DNA of 64,000 nucleotides from an uncultured Arachnia sp. (GTDB taxonomy: Bacteria; Actinomycetota; Actinomycetes; Propionibacteriales; Propionibacteriaceae), in NCBI GenBank assembly GCA_947499145.1, contig CANMNB010000005.1:310001-374000 (forward strand). The letters run 5' to 3'. The notes below the pieces were generated by a model that was given only the letters and a program-made list of their open reading frames with translations, had not been told where the DNA came from and did no database searches. The translations under genes and the position numbers were made by a program. Positions 50,292-58,935 of this stretch are shown here, one piece after another; position 1 is the first letter of the stretch; the number at the start of each line of letters is the position of its first letter.

Positions 50292-51533
50292 GTGGAACTC
50301 CGCAACGCCGTCATCGTCGGCGGCAACCGCACCCCCTTCACCAAGGCCGGTGGCAAGTTCGCCAACGCCAGCGCGCAGGACCTGCTGACCTCGGCCATCG
50401 ACGGGTTGGTCGCCCGCTACGGGCTGGCCGGCCAGACCGTCAACGAGGTGGCGGCGGGCGCGGTCCTCAAGCACAGCCGCGACTTCAACCTCACCCGTGA
50501 GGCAGTGCTCGGCTCGGCGCTGTCGGCGCACACCCCCGCCTGCGACCTGGCCCAGGCCTGCGGCACGGGACTGGAGACCGTCATCTACATCTCGAACAAG
50601 ATCCGCCTCGGACAGGCCACCGTCGGCATCGCGGGTGGCGCCGACAGTGCCTCCGACGCGCCCGTCGTCGTCAGCGAGCCGATGCGCGACGCGATGCTGA
50701 AGGCCAGCCGGGCGAAGACCCTGCCCGAGAAGCTCAAGGCCATCGCCAAACTGCGCCCCGCCCACCTGGCGCCCGTGCCGCCCGCGGTGGTCGAGCCACG
50801 TACCGGGCTGTCGATGGGCGAGTCCCAGGCACTCACCACCGCGAAGTGGGACGTGCCCCGCGAGGCACAGGACGAGATGGCCCTGGCCTCCCACCAGAAC
50901 CTGGCCAAGGCCTGGGACGAGGGCTTCTTCGACGACCTGGTCACCCCCTACCTCGGCGTCGCGAAGGACACGATCCTGCGCCCGGACACCACCGCCGAGA
51001 AACTGGCCCGCCTGAAGCCCGTCTTCGGTCGTGGCGAGAACGCCACGATGACCGCCGGCAACTCGACCGCGCTCAGCGACGGCGCGGCTGTCGTCCTCCT
51101 GGCAGAGGAGGGGCACGCCCGCGAGCAGGGCTGGCCGGTGCTGGCCCGCCTCGTTGACGCGCAGGTCGCCGCGGCGGACTACGTGACCGGCAAGGAGGAC
51201 CTTCTCCTCGCCCCCACCCGAGCGATCCCGGAACTCCTCGAGCGCAATTCCCTCACCATGGACGACTTCGACTACATCGAGATCCATGAGGCCTTCGCCG
51301 CGACGGTGCTCGCCACCCTCAAGGCGCTGGAGGAGAAGGGCATCACGGTGGATCGCTCGAAGCTCAACGTCCACGGCAGCTCGCTGGCGGCCGGTCACCC
51401 GTTCGCAGCGACAGGCGCCCGGATCGTCGCGTCGCTGGCGAAGCTGCTGTCCCAGAAGGGTCCCGGCAGCCGCGGCTTCATCTCCATCTGCGCCGCGGGC
51501 GGCCAGGGCGTCACTGCAATCCTGGAGGCCTGA
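50292..51533 (+). CDS. Acetyl-CoA acyltransferase (thiolase)
   Basis: A 413-aa thiolase for the last step of beta-oxidation, resembling FadA2/FadI. The acyl-enzyme cysteine lies in DLAQACGTGLETV; the second half has HEAFAATVLATLKA, NVHGSSLAAGHPFAATGARI (catalytic histidine) and ICAAGGQGVTAIL (second cysteine). The GTG at 50292 is preferred over one at 50253 because GGGAGG precedes it by about 9 nt. It begins a three-gene operon with the FabG4-like and MaoC genes, the same trio seen in mycobacteria. Confidence 0.92.
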   Translation: MELRNAVIVGGNRTPFTKAGGKFANASAQDLLTSAIDGLVARYGLAGQTVNEVAAGAVLKHSRDFNLTREAVLGSALSAHTPACDLAQACGTGLETVIYISNKIRLGQATVGIAGGADSASDAPVVVSEPMRDAMLKASRAKTLPEKLKAIAKLRPAHLAPVPPAVVEPRTGLSMGESQALTTAKWDVPREAQDEMALASHQNLAKAWDEGFFDDLVTPYLGVAKDTILRPDTTAEKLARLKPVFGRGENATMTAGNSTALSDGAAVVLLAEEGHAREQGWPVLARLVDAQVAAADYVTGKEDLLLAPTRAIPELLERNSLTMDDFDYIEIHEAFAATVLATLKALEEKGITVDRSKLNVHGSSLAAGHPFAATGARIVASLAKLLSQKGPGSRGFISICAAGGQGVTAILEA

Positions 51534-51536
51534 GAC

Positions 51537-52949
51537 ATGCCGAAGCCGAACATCCTCGAGACCATCTACAACACCGCCCCGGGGCGCGCCCTCGCACGAA
51601 AGGCCGGACTGGCCGATCCGCCGAAGCTGCGGCGCGGCCGTCATCTCCCGGCCGGCCCCGTCGCCCTGGCACCCCTGGACGACGCCGGCCCCGTGGCCGA
51701 GGCCCTGACCCTGCTGGGCGTCGAGAGCATCGATCCCGTTCGCGACCTGCCGGAGAACCGCACCCAGGACGAGAAGGGGCGCGACGTCCCACCGTCCTAC
51801 CCGGCGCGCCCCGGGGCCCTGGTCGTGGACGCCACCGGCCTGCGCCGGATCGACCAGCTCGAGCAGCTCCGTCAGGTCCTGCGTCCTGCCGTCAAGCAGT
51901 TGGAGCGCTCCGGGCGCATCATCATCGTCGCCACCGATGCCGGCGACGTCGAGGGCCTGGAGGCCAAGGCGGTCGCCCAGGGCATCGACGGCATCAACCG
52001 CACCGTCGGCAAGGAGCTCCGCGGGGGCTCCACCTCCAACTTGGTGTTCCTGCAGCACGGCGCCGGCGCCCCCGACCTGATGTCGACGCTGTGGTTCCTG
52101 TTGGAGGGCCGGTCGGCATTCGTCTCGGGCCAGACCTGGCGCATCCGGCCCACCAAGGGCGGCGACGCCGTCGCCGACGACTACGACCGGCACCGCCCGT
52201 TCGTGGGTCGCGTCGTGGTCGTCACCGGCGCGGCCCGAGGGATCGGCGCTGCCATTGCTCGCACCTTCGCCCGTGACGGCGCCGCCGTGGTGGCCGTCGA
52301 CATCCCCGCCGCCGGGGAGTCCCTCGCCAAGGTCGCCAACGAGATCGGCGGCTCTGCGCTGCAGTTGGACATCACCCAGCCCGATGCCGGTCGGCGCATC
52401 GCGGAGCACGTCGTGCGTGTCCACGGCAGCGAGGCCAGGATCCATGCGATCGTCCACAACGCCGGTATCACCCGGGACAAGCTGTTGGCCAACCTCGACG
52501 AGAAGCGCTGGGCACAGGTCCTCGACGTGAACCTGGCCGCAGAGATGCGGATGAACGAGATCCTGCTCGATCCCTCGCTCCCCGGGGGGCTCGCCGAACC
52601 GGGGCGCATCGTCGGCATCGCGTCGACCTCCGGCGTCGCGGGCAACAAGGGCCAGACCAACTACGCCGCCTCGAAAGCCGGCGTGATGGGGCTGGTGTGG
52701 GCCATGCGCGACGAGCTCGCCGGCCGGCCGCTCACCGTGAACGCGGTCGCTCCCGGCTTCATCGAGACCGACATGACGGCCGCCATCCCGTTCGTCTCCC
52801 GCGAGGTCTTCCGGCGCTCCAACTCCCTCCAGCAGGGCGGGCAGCCGGTGGACGTGGCCGAGACCATCGCCTACCTGTGCGACCCTGCATCCGGCGGCGT
52901 CGACGGACAGGTGATCCGCGTGTGCGGGCAGAACTTGGTGGGCCAGTGA
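51537..52949 (+). CDS. Long 3-oxoacyl reductase (FabG4/HMwFabG type)
   Basis: A 470-aa two-domain short-chain dehydrogenase. The N-terminal half (1-215) is a degenerate Rossmann domain without a nucleotide motif; the C-terminal half has TGAARGIG, HNAGITRD and the catalytic YAASK (about 380). This architecture equals mycobacterial FabG4, a hydroxyacyl-CoA/ketoacyl reductase. It begins 3 nt after the thiolase stop and shares TGATG with the MaoC gene. Confidence 0.92.
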   Translation: MPKPNILETIYNTAPGRALARKAGLADPPKLRRGRHLPAGPVALAPLDDAGPVAEALTLLGVESIDPVRDLPENRTQDEKGRDVPPSYPARPGALVVDATGLRRIDQLEQLRQVLRPAVKQLERSGRIIIVATDAGDVEGLEAKAVAQGIDGINRTVGKELRGGSTSNLVFLQHGAGAPDLMSTLWFLLEGRSAFVSGQTWRIRPTKGGDAVADDYDRHRPFVGRVVVVTGAARGIGAAIARTFARDGAAVVAVDIPAAGESLAKVANEIGGSALQLDITQPDAGRRIAEHVVRVHGSEARIHAIVHNAGITRDKLLANLDEKRWAQVLDVNLAAEMRMNEILLDPSLPGGLAEPGRIVGIASTSGVAGNKGQTNYAASKAGVMGLVWAMRDELAGRPLTVNAVAPGFIETDMTAAIPFVSREVFRRSNSLQQGGQPVDVAETIAYLCDPASGGVDGQVIRVCGQNLVGQ

Positions 52950-53815
52950 TGGCGCGCGATCTCAGGGTCCTCGGGACCCCACCCAGTGTGGCACTCAGCA
53001 TCGCCCGGGCGGCCGCGACGTCGTTCGGGCGGCCGGGCGCCGCGGCAGGGCTCCCGGATCGCAGCGCGCTCCTGCCGGACGTCCGCCAGGACGCGGAGCG
53101 GCTGGCCGCCTACAACCGGCTGACGGGCTACGCGCTGCGCAGCAGAGTCCCGGCCACCTGGCTCCACGTGCTGACCTTCCCGCTGCATGCCTACCTGATG
53201 GCGGAGAAGGACTTCCCCTTCCCGCTGGCCGGCGTGGTCCACGTCACCAACGACATGACCCTCCACCGGCCGGTGGAGGTCACGGACCGACTCCGCATCC
53301 GTGTCCACGCGGACAACCTGACCCCTCACAAGCGGGGGGTGGCATTCGACCTGCTGGGCGAGGTCCACGTCGACGACGAGCTGGCCTGGTCGGGCACCAG
53401 CAACTACCTGGCCCTCGGCGCCCGTCTGGACGGCGAGCCGGCAGAGCCTCCGTTCCGCCTGGAGCGCCCGGAGGTTCCCGCCAGCCAGCAATGGCGTCTC
53501 CCCGCCGACCTCGGTCGACGCTATGCGCACGTCTCCGGCGACACCAACCCGATCCACCTGCACCCGCTGACGGCGCGACCGTTCGGGTTCAAGCGCCCCA
53601 TCATCCACGGCATGTGGACGTACGCCCGCAGCATCGCCGCGATCGAGCCTCAGTTGCCGGAGGCCTACCGGGCCCGCGTCAGCTTCACCAAGCCCCTGTC
53701 CTTGCCGGGCCGGGCGAGGTTCGCCGTCGATCGCGAGGGGGATGCGTGGCGCTACGCGGTGCTCAACTCCGACGAGTCCAAGCCCTACCTGCTCGGGGAT
53801 GTCGCTCCCGCCTGA
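52949..53815 (+). CDS. MaoC-family (3R)-hydroxyacyl-thioester dehydratase
   Basis: A 288-aa double hot-dog protein. The hydratase motif YAHVSGDTNPIHLHPLTARPFGFKRPIIHGMW carries the catalytic D/H pair. The N-terminal half is the non-catalytic hot-dog (VTNDMTLHRPVEVTDRLRIRVHADN). It resembles HtdX of mycobacteria and completes the trio thiolase, reductase, dehydratase. Its start overlaps the stop of the reductase. Confidence 0.9.
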   Translation: MARDLRVLGTPPSVALSIARAAATSFGRPGAAAGLPDRSALLPDVRQDAERLAAYNRLTGYALRSRVPATWLHVLTFPLHAYLMAEKDFPFPLAGVVHVTNDMTLHRPVEVTDRLRIRVHADNLTPHKRGVAFDLLGEVHVDDELAWSGTSNYLALGARLDGEPAEPPFRLERPEVPASQQWRLPADLGRRYAHVSGDTNPIHLHPLTARPFGFKRPIIHGMWTYARSIAAIEPQLPEAYRARVSFTKPLSLPGRARFAVDREGDAWRYAVLNSDESKPYLLGDVAPA

Positions 53816-53819
53816 CCCG

Positions 53820-53825
53820 TAGACT
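53820..53825 (+). promoter_or_regulatory. -10 box of dapD
   Basis: TAGACT ends 8 nt before the ATG at 53834, suggesting an own, nearly leaderless transcript for dapD. Confidence 0.4.
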
Positions 53826-53833
53826 GGGGCGCC

Positions 53834-54766
53834 ATGAGCACCGAGAACCGTCAGGCCTGGGGCTGGGGCCTCGCCACCGTCCACCGCACCGGCGACGTCC
53901 TGGACGCATGGTTCCCCCAGCCCCAGCTGGGCAGCTCGATCACCGACGACCCGCCGGCGATCCTGGCCGAGGCGCAGTTCGACGACGAGATCCGCCAGGT
54001 GGAGTCGAAGGTGGTCCGGGTCCAGGTCCAGCTCGATGAACCCCCGACCGGCGTCGAGGACGCCTACCTGCGACTCCACCTCCTCTCGGCCCGCCTGGTG
54101 CAGCCGCATGGGGTGAACCTGGAGGGCATCTTCGGCAAGCTCCCGAACAACGCCTGGACGAGCCGCGGTCCTGTCCGCATCGAGGACGTCAACCGCGTCC
54201 GCGCCATACTGCGGGCCCGCGGCGAGCACCTCGCCGTGCAGGGCGTCGACAAGTTCCCCCGCATGACGGACTACGTCACCCCCAGCGGGGTCCGGATCGC
54301 CGACGCCGACCGCGTGCGCCTCGGCGCCCATCTGGCGTCCGGTACCACGGTCATGCACGAGGGTTTCGTCAACTTCAACGCCGGCACCCTCGGCACGTCG
54401 ATGGTGGAGGGCCGGATCTCCGCGGGCGTCGTCGTGGGTGACGGCTCCGACATCGGTGGCGGCGCCTCGATTATGGGCACCCTCTCCGGCGGCGGTCAGG
54501 AGGTCATTCGGATCGGCGAGCGCTGCCTGCTCGGCGCCGAGTCCGGCATCGGCATCTCACTCGGTGACGACTGCGTCGTCGAGGCGGGCCTCTACGTGAC
54601 GGCGGGCACCAAGGTCACCCTCCCCGACGACCGCGTCGTCAAGGCCCGGGACCTCTCGAACGTCGCGGGCCTCCTGTTCTTCCGCGACTCCGTTTCCGGA
54701 GCGGTGAAGGCCAAGCCCCGACACGGCTCCCGAGTGGCTCTCAACGAAGCGCTGCACTCGAACTGA
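53834..54766 (+). CDS. dapD: Tetrahydrodipicolinate N-succinyltransferase, actinobacterial type
   Basis: A 310-aa left-handed beta-helix acyltransferase of the diaminopimelate pathway. The N-terminal domain begins with [21 protein letters not shown]; the helix contains [53 protein letters not shown], typical of the actinobacterial DapD group. It is coupled by TGATG to the next gene. dapC lies on the opposite strand about 830 nt downstream. Confidence 0.95.
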   Translation: MSTENRQAWGWGLATVHRTGDVLDAWFPQPQLGSSITDDPPAILAEAQFDDEIRQVESKVVRVQVQLDEPPTGVEDAYLRLHLLSARLVQPHGVNLEGIFGKLPNNAWTSRGPVRIEDVNRVRAILRARGEHLAVQGVDKFPRMTDYVTPSGVRIADADRVRLGAHLASGTTVMHEGFVNFNAGTLGTSMVEGRISAGVVVGDGSDIGGGASIMGTLSGGGQEVIRIGERCLLGAESGIGISLGDDCVVEAGLYVTAGTKVTLPDDRVVKARDLSNVAGLLFFRDSVSGAVKAKPRHGSRVALNEALHSN

Positions 54767-55599
54767 TGCGCGGGCTCGTGTGGAGCCTGGTGGTCCTGCT
54801 ACTGCTGGGAGTCGTCGGGTTCGGGGGATGGCGGCTCTACGACGCGGTGACCACCTCGCTGGTGCGCGAGCGCTGCCACGTCGTCCTCGACAACGGGAAC
54901 GACACGCTTGAGCTCACGGCGGAGCAGGCCCGCAACGCCTCGGTCATCGTCGCGGTCTCATTCCAGCGTGACCTCCCCGAGCAGGCGGCCGTCATCGCCC
55001 TGGCCACGGCGTGGCAGGAATCGGGACTGCGCAACATCGACTACGGCGACCGCGACTCCCTCGGGTTGTTCCAGCAGCGCCCCTCCTACGGCTGGGGAAG
55101 CGAGGAGGAGATCCTGGATCCGTGGTACTCCTCGGCGCGGTTCTACGAGGAACTCGTGAAGTTCCCCGGGTGGGAGTCCGGCGATGTCAATGACGTCGCG
55201 CAGCAGGTCCAACGCAGCGGCCACCCCGAGGCCTACCGGAAGCACGAGGGCAACGCCCGGGCGCTGGCGGGCGCCCTGCGCGGGAGCAGACCCGCCACGT
55301 TCTCCTGCGTCGACCGCGGCGAGCGCACCGGCGGCACCGACGTCGTCGCCGAGGTCGTCTCACAGGTGCCCGGCGTCAGCGCCGAGGCCACCTCCACCCA
55401 GTTGGTCCTCACCTCGGACGACGAGACGGCGCTCTGGGCCGCCACGCAACTCGCCCTGGCCCACACCCGCGACGCCGGCATCACCTCCGCCCGGCTCGCC
55501 GGCCACGAGTGGCGTGAGCGAGGGGCGCAGGGGTGGGAAGAGGTGGCCACCGACGTGCCCGCGGGGACGGCCGTGGTGGACTTCCGGGAGGCGGGTTAG
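54766..55599 (+). CDS. Membrane-anchored lysozyme-like protein, unknown
   Basis: A 277-aa protein with an N-terminal signal anchor (LVWSLVVLLLLGVVGFGGWRLY) and an extracytoplasmic domain. The stretch AVIALATAWQESGLRNIDYGDRDSLGLFQQRPSYGWGSEEEILDPWYSSARFYEEL resembles the lysozyme/transglycosylase fold: the glutamate in WQESGL is in the place of the catalytic acid and GDRDSLGLFQQRPS is the conserved loop. The C-terminal 80 residues have no recognised domain. Its position between dapD and dapC suggests peptidoglycan-related work. Related proteins are often annotated as heavy metal transporters, which I do not accept. Confidence 0.65.
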   Translation: MRGLVWSLVVLLLLGVVGFGGWRLYDAVTTSLVRERCHVVLDNGNDTLELTAEQARNASVIVAVSFQRDLPEQAAVIALATAWQESGLRNIDYGDRDSLGLFQQRPSYGWGSEEEILDPWYSSARFYEELVKFPGWESGDVNDVAQQVQRSGHPEAYRKHEGNARALAGALRGSRPATFSCVDRGERTGGTDVVAEVVSQVPGVSAEATSTQLVLTSDDETALWAATQLALAHTRDAGITSARLAGHEWRERGAQGWEEVATDVPAGTAVVDFREAG

Positions 55600-56693
55600 G
55601 CGAGCGCGCGCAGGCGCGACACTGCGGCGTGGACCCGCTCGTCCGTCGCCGTCAGTGCGAGGCGGACGTGGTGTCGGCAGTGCTCGCCGTAGAAGTCGCC
55701 GGGCGCGGCCAGGATCCCGTGTTCGGCCAGCCAGTCGACGGTCTCGCGGCAGTCCTCGTCACGGGTGGCCCAGAGGTAGAGCGAGCCCTCGGAGAAGTCG
55801 ATGCGGAAGCCGGCGTCCTCCAGAGCTCCTCGCAGCAGCTCACGTCGCGCCAGGTAGCGGTCGCGCTGCTCCTCCACGTGGTCGTGGTCGGCGAGCAGCG
55901 CTCGCAGCGCGGCCTGCACCGGATCCGGGACGATCATCCCGAGGTGCTTGCGCGTGGCGATCAGCTCCCCCACCACGTCCCGGCAGCCGGCGACGAAGCC
56001 GGCGCGATAGCCGGCCGCATTGGAGCGCTTGGAGACGGAGTGCACCGCGAGCAGGCCGGAGATGTCACCGTCGTTGACCCGGGGGTCGAGCACGGAGATG
56101 GCCTCGGCGTCCCAGGCGAACTCCCCGTAGCACTCGTCGCTCGCCAGCACGGCGCCCGCCGAGCGTGCCGCAGCGACCCAGGCGCGGAGCTCCTCCAGTC
56201 CCAGGATCCGACCCGACGGATTGGCGGGCGAGTTGATCCACACCAGGGCGGTGTCGGGCGGCAGCTGTGTGGGCTCGTCGATCGCGACGGCGCGGGCACC
56301 CGCCACCACCGCGCCGACGGCGTAAGTGGGATAGGCGCACTCCGGGTGCACGACGGCACCCAACGAGCCCAACCCGAGGAGGGTGGGGAGCCAGCCGACG
56401 AGTTCCTTGGTGCCGACGACGGGCATCACGTTCTCGTCGGTGAGGTCCACGCTCAGCCAGCGCTGCTCGAGGTAGTCGATGATGGACTGGCGGGTGGCCG
56501 GGGCGCCCCACACCGTCGGGTAGCTGTGGGCGTCGTACGCGCCGGCGAGGGCGTCGGCAACGAAGCCCGGCGTGGGGTCCACCGGCGTACCGACGGACAG
56601 GTCGACGATGCCGTCGGGGTGCTCGCACGCGCGCTGCTTCGCCGCCCGCAGGGTGTCCCAGGGGAAGTCGGGCAGGCTGCGTGCCAGCGACAT
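55596..56693 (-). CDS. dapC: Succinyldiaminopimelate transaminase
   Basis: A 365-aa PLP aminotransferase of fold type I. Visible are DGIVDLSVGTPVDPTP, VVGTKELVGWLPTLLGLG, ECAYPTYAVGA, INSPANPSGRILG, the ASDECYGEF segment and the PLP lysine in VHSVSKRSNAAGYRAGF. It belongs to the actinobacterial DapC group. The ATG at 56693 overlaps the fdxA stop (TGATG), so both genes are coupled, as is usual in actinobacteria. It converges on, and overlaps by 4 nt, the lysozyme-like gene. Confidence 0.92.
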   Translation of the reverse strand: MSLARSLPDFPWDTLRAAKQRACEHPDGIVDLSVGTPVDPTPGFVADALAGAYDAHSYPTVWGAPATRQSIIDYLEQRWLSVDLTDENVMPVVGTKELVGWLPTLLGLGSLGAVVHPECAYPTYAVGAVVAGARAVAIDEPTQLPPDTALVWINSPANPSGRILGLEELRAWVAAARSAGAVLASDECYGEFAWDAEAISVLDPRVNDGDISGLLAVHSVSKRSNAAGYRAGFVAGCRDVVGELIATRKHLGMIVPDPVQAALRALLADHDHVEEQRDRYLARRELLRGALEDAGFRIDFSEGSLYLWATRDEDCRETVDWLAEHGILAAPGDFYGEHCRHHVRLALTATDERVHAAVSRLRALA

Positions 56694-57013
56694 CACTCGC
56701 CCTGCGGCGGAAGCGCTGCCACCTTCGGATGATCGGCGTCGATGACGCCCAGCTTCGCTGCGCCCCCGGGCGATCCGATCTCGTCGAAGAACTGGACGTT
56801 CACGTCGTAGAACTCGGCCTGGTCGGCCGGGACGTCGTCCTCGTAGTAGATGGCCTCGACGGGGCAGACGGGCTCACACGCGCCACAGTCCACGCACTCC
56901 TCGGGGTGGATGTAGAGCATCCGGTTGCCCTCGTAGATGCAGTCGACGGGGCATTCCTCGACGCACGCACGGTCCTTCACGTCGACGCAGGGAAGACCGA
57001 TGATGTAGGTCAC
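56693..57013 (-). CDS. fdxA: 7Fe ferredoxin
   Basis: A 106-aa electron carrier with one 3Fe-4S and one 4Fe-4S cluster. [29 protein letters not shown] gives the first cysteine set and the following [17 protein letters not shown] the second. The C-terminal extension after [11 protein letters not shown] is typical of FdxA. It lies directly upstream of dapC with overlapping stop and start. Confidence 0.96.
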   Translation of the reverse strand: MTYIIGLPCVDVKDRACVEECPVDCIYEGNRMLYIHPEECVDCGACEPVCPVEAIYYEDDVPADQAEFYDVNVQFFDEIGSPGGAAKLGVIDADHPKVAALPPQGE

Positions 57014-57054
57014 GGTGAACTCCTTCTCGAACTGGACTCACAGCTTAGCGTGAC

Positions 57055-58791
57055 TCACGCACACTCGATCTTGTCGCCCGCGGAGTAGCGCCACGTGTAG
57101 TCCTCCTTCTTCACGACGTCACCACCCTTGTAGAACAGCCGGCTCCAGTTGACGCGGAAGCCCTTGATGGGCGACTGGGGTTCGCACTCCGGATCCTCGA
57201 TCGTGCGCGTCTCACCCTCATAGAAGTCGGACTTCACGAGCTCCGTCGAGACGACCTTGTCGTAGGTCGGGATGGACCAGATCTTGAAGGTGATGCTGCC
57301 CCGCTTGCCCGGGGACGACGGTGAGATGTAGCCCTGGATGTAGGACGGGTAGGACGTGTCGTTGCGGAACCGCATGTCGATGGACCCGTAGTAGATCGTC
57401 GCCTCGCGGCCAGCCGGGTAGCGGTCGAAGTACAGCGAGTGCGGGCGGTGCTCGATGTCCTCGTAGCCGGCGAAGAACGCGGCGTTGTAGAGCGTGGTGG
57501 CGGACTGGGAGATGCCGCCGCCCGACTCCTTGACCAGGATCCCCTGGTTGATGACGTAGCCGTCGACGTAGCCGTTGGAGGCGTTCCGCTCGCCGAGCGT
57601 GTCGTTGAGGCTGAAGATGTCCCCCGGCATCAGGATGGTGCCGTTGACGCTCGACGCGGCGCGCCCGAGGTTGGTGTTCCGGTAGGCGGCGTGCGGGTAG
57701 TAGGTGGTGAACTCGCCGATGACCTCGCGAGGCTTGACCTTCTCCGCCTCCTCCGTGGTGAACTCGGCGACCTCGCGGGTGACCTCCGCGGCGGCGACCC
57801 GCTGGTCGCCGGTCTTGAGCGCCGCCTCCCTGACCGCGGCCGCGAGGGCGTCCGGCGCCAGCGTCTCCCCGTCCGTGGAGGGGACGACCACGATGGATCC
57901 GGACTCCATGGCATAGGTCGCGTTCCTGGCGCGGTTCCTCAGGTCCAGGTCGTCGCGGGCCTCGTCGGTCAGCTCCCACAGCGCTTCGGCGTCGATGTCG
58001 GCCTGGAACTCGCCGCCCTCGAACGACATGGTGGTCGCCTCCGCGATCTGCTCCGGCGTGACCTCCAGGGCGTCGTCGCCGACGTTGACCGTGACGGGAC
58101 CGGAGACGACGGGACCCGCGAAGGACTCGATCGCGGCATCGACCATGGCGGAGGTGACGGCCGGTTCGTCCTCGAGGAGGACCGCCTCGGCCTCGCTCTC
58201 CCCGGCCGCCACGGCCTCGAGGGCATTGGCGTGCGTGGCGTCGACGTCCAGCCGCGTGGCGTTGACCGATTCGGTCCGCACCACCTCGGCGCCCTCAAAG
58301 GCGAGCGTGGCCTCCACGGCCTCTGTCGCGAAGGCGTCGGCTCGCGATTCGATGGCCGAGCGCAGCTGGTCCTCGTCGACGCTGGTGCGAAGCTCGACAG
58401 CGCTTCCCCCGGTGAGGTTGTGGTAGATCACGGCCGGGTTCCAGCTGAAACCACCACCCGCGTCCGCGACGGTGCCCTCCCAGTCGATCTCGAAGCCGCT
58501 CTCCGCATGCGGGATGCTGACCTCGCGTCCCTGTGCGTCGCGCAGGGTGGTGGGATGCTCATAGGCCGGTGCGAGCTCGGTGCGGATCTTCTCCTCGGCC
58601 TGCGCCGGGCTGAGTCCACCGATGTGGACCCCCGCCACCTCGGCCTGGGCGGGGACACGATTGCCGGCGACGAAGTAGGCGGCAACGTAGACCCCCGCCA
58701 CGACGACCACGAGCGCCAGCAACGCGCTCCACAGCCACCGCGGCACTCGTCGCTTGTTGCCCGTTTCGATCTCGACGTCGCTCAAACCCAT
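57055..58791 (-). CDS. VanW family protein with YoaR-like domain
   Basis: A 578-aa membrane-anchored protein. One N-terminal membrane segment (WLWSALLALVVVVAGVYVAAYF) precedes YoaR/peptidoglycan-binding-4-like regions (VAGVHIGGLSPAQAEEKIRTELAPAYEHPTTL), and the C-terminal VanW domain has GRAASSVNGTILMPGDIFSLNDTLGERNASNGYVDGYVINQGILVKESGGGISQSATTLYNAAFFAGYEDIEHRPHSLYFDRYPAGREATI. The function of VanW is unsettled; it is linked to cell-wall work. The ATG at 58791 is selected because all upstream residues of the longer frame lack homology and the membrane segment then falls near the N-terminus. Confidence 0.88.
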   Translation of the reverse strand: MGLSDVEIETGNKRRVPRWLWSALLALVVVVAGVYVAAYFVAGNRVPAQAEVAGVHIGGLSPAQAEEKIRTELAPAYEHPTTLRDAQGREVSIPHAESGFEIDWEGTVADAGGGFSWNPAVIYHNLTGGSAVELRTSVDEDQLRSAIESRADAFATEAVEATLAFEGAEVVRTESVNATRLDVDATHANALEAVAAGESEAEAVLLEDEPAVTSAMVDAAIESFAGPVVSGPVTVNVGDDALEVTPEQIAEATTMSFEGGEFQADIDAEALWELTDEARDDLDLRNRARNATYAMESGSIVVVPSTDGETLAPDALAAAVREAALKTGDQRVAAAEVTREVAEFTTEEAEKVKPREVIGEFTTYYPHAAYRNTNLGRAASSVNGTILMPGDIFSLNDTLGERNASNGYVDGYVINQGILVKESGGGISQSATTLYNAAFFAGYEDIEHRPHSLYFDRYPAGREATIYYGSIDMRFRNDTSYPSYIQGYISPSSPGKRGSITFKIWSIPTYDKVVSTELVKSDFYEGETRTIEDPECEPQSPIKGFRVNWSRLFYKGGDVVKKEDYTWRYSAGDKIECA

Positions 58792-58935
58792 CCCCTTCGT
58801 CGGCGCCCGATTCGGGCGTCGTTGTCTGGTCCATGTTACGGGAGGCGTCCCGCTCCCCCCACATCCGCGCTCTTGAACCGGGGGTAGGGTGAGCGGTTGG
58901 GCGCAGCGGGCCCGCTGAGGAAGAAGGAGCGTCGC

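Noticed and set aside
50238-52457. 739-aa open frame on the minus strand opposite the thiolase and FabG4-like genes
   Set aside because: It is antisense to two well-supported genes, has no recognisable domain and shows the arginine/glycine/valine/aspartate-rich composition of GC-rich shadow frames.
54766-55599. Heavy metal transporter
   Set aside because: There is one membrane anchor and no metal-binding or transport domain; lysozyme-like motifs fit better.
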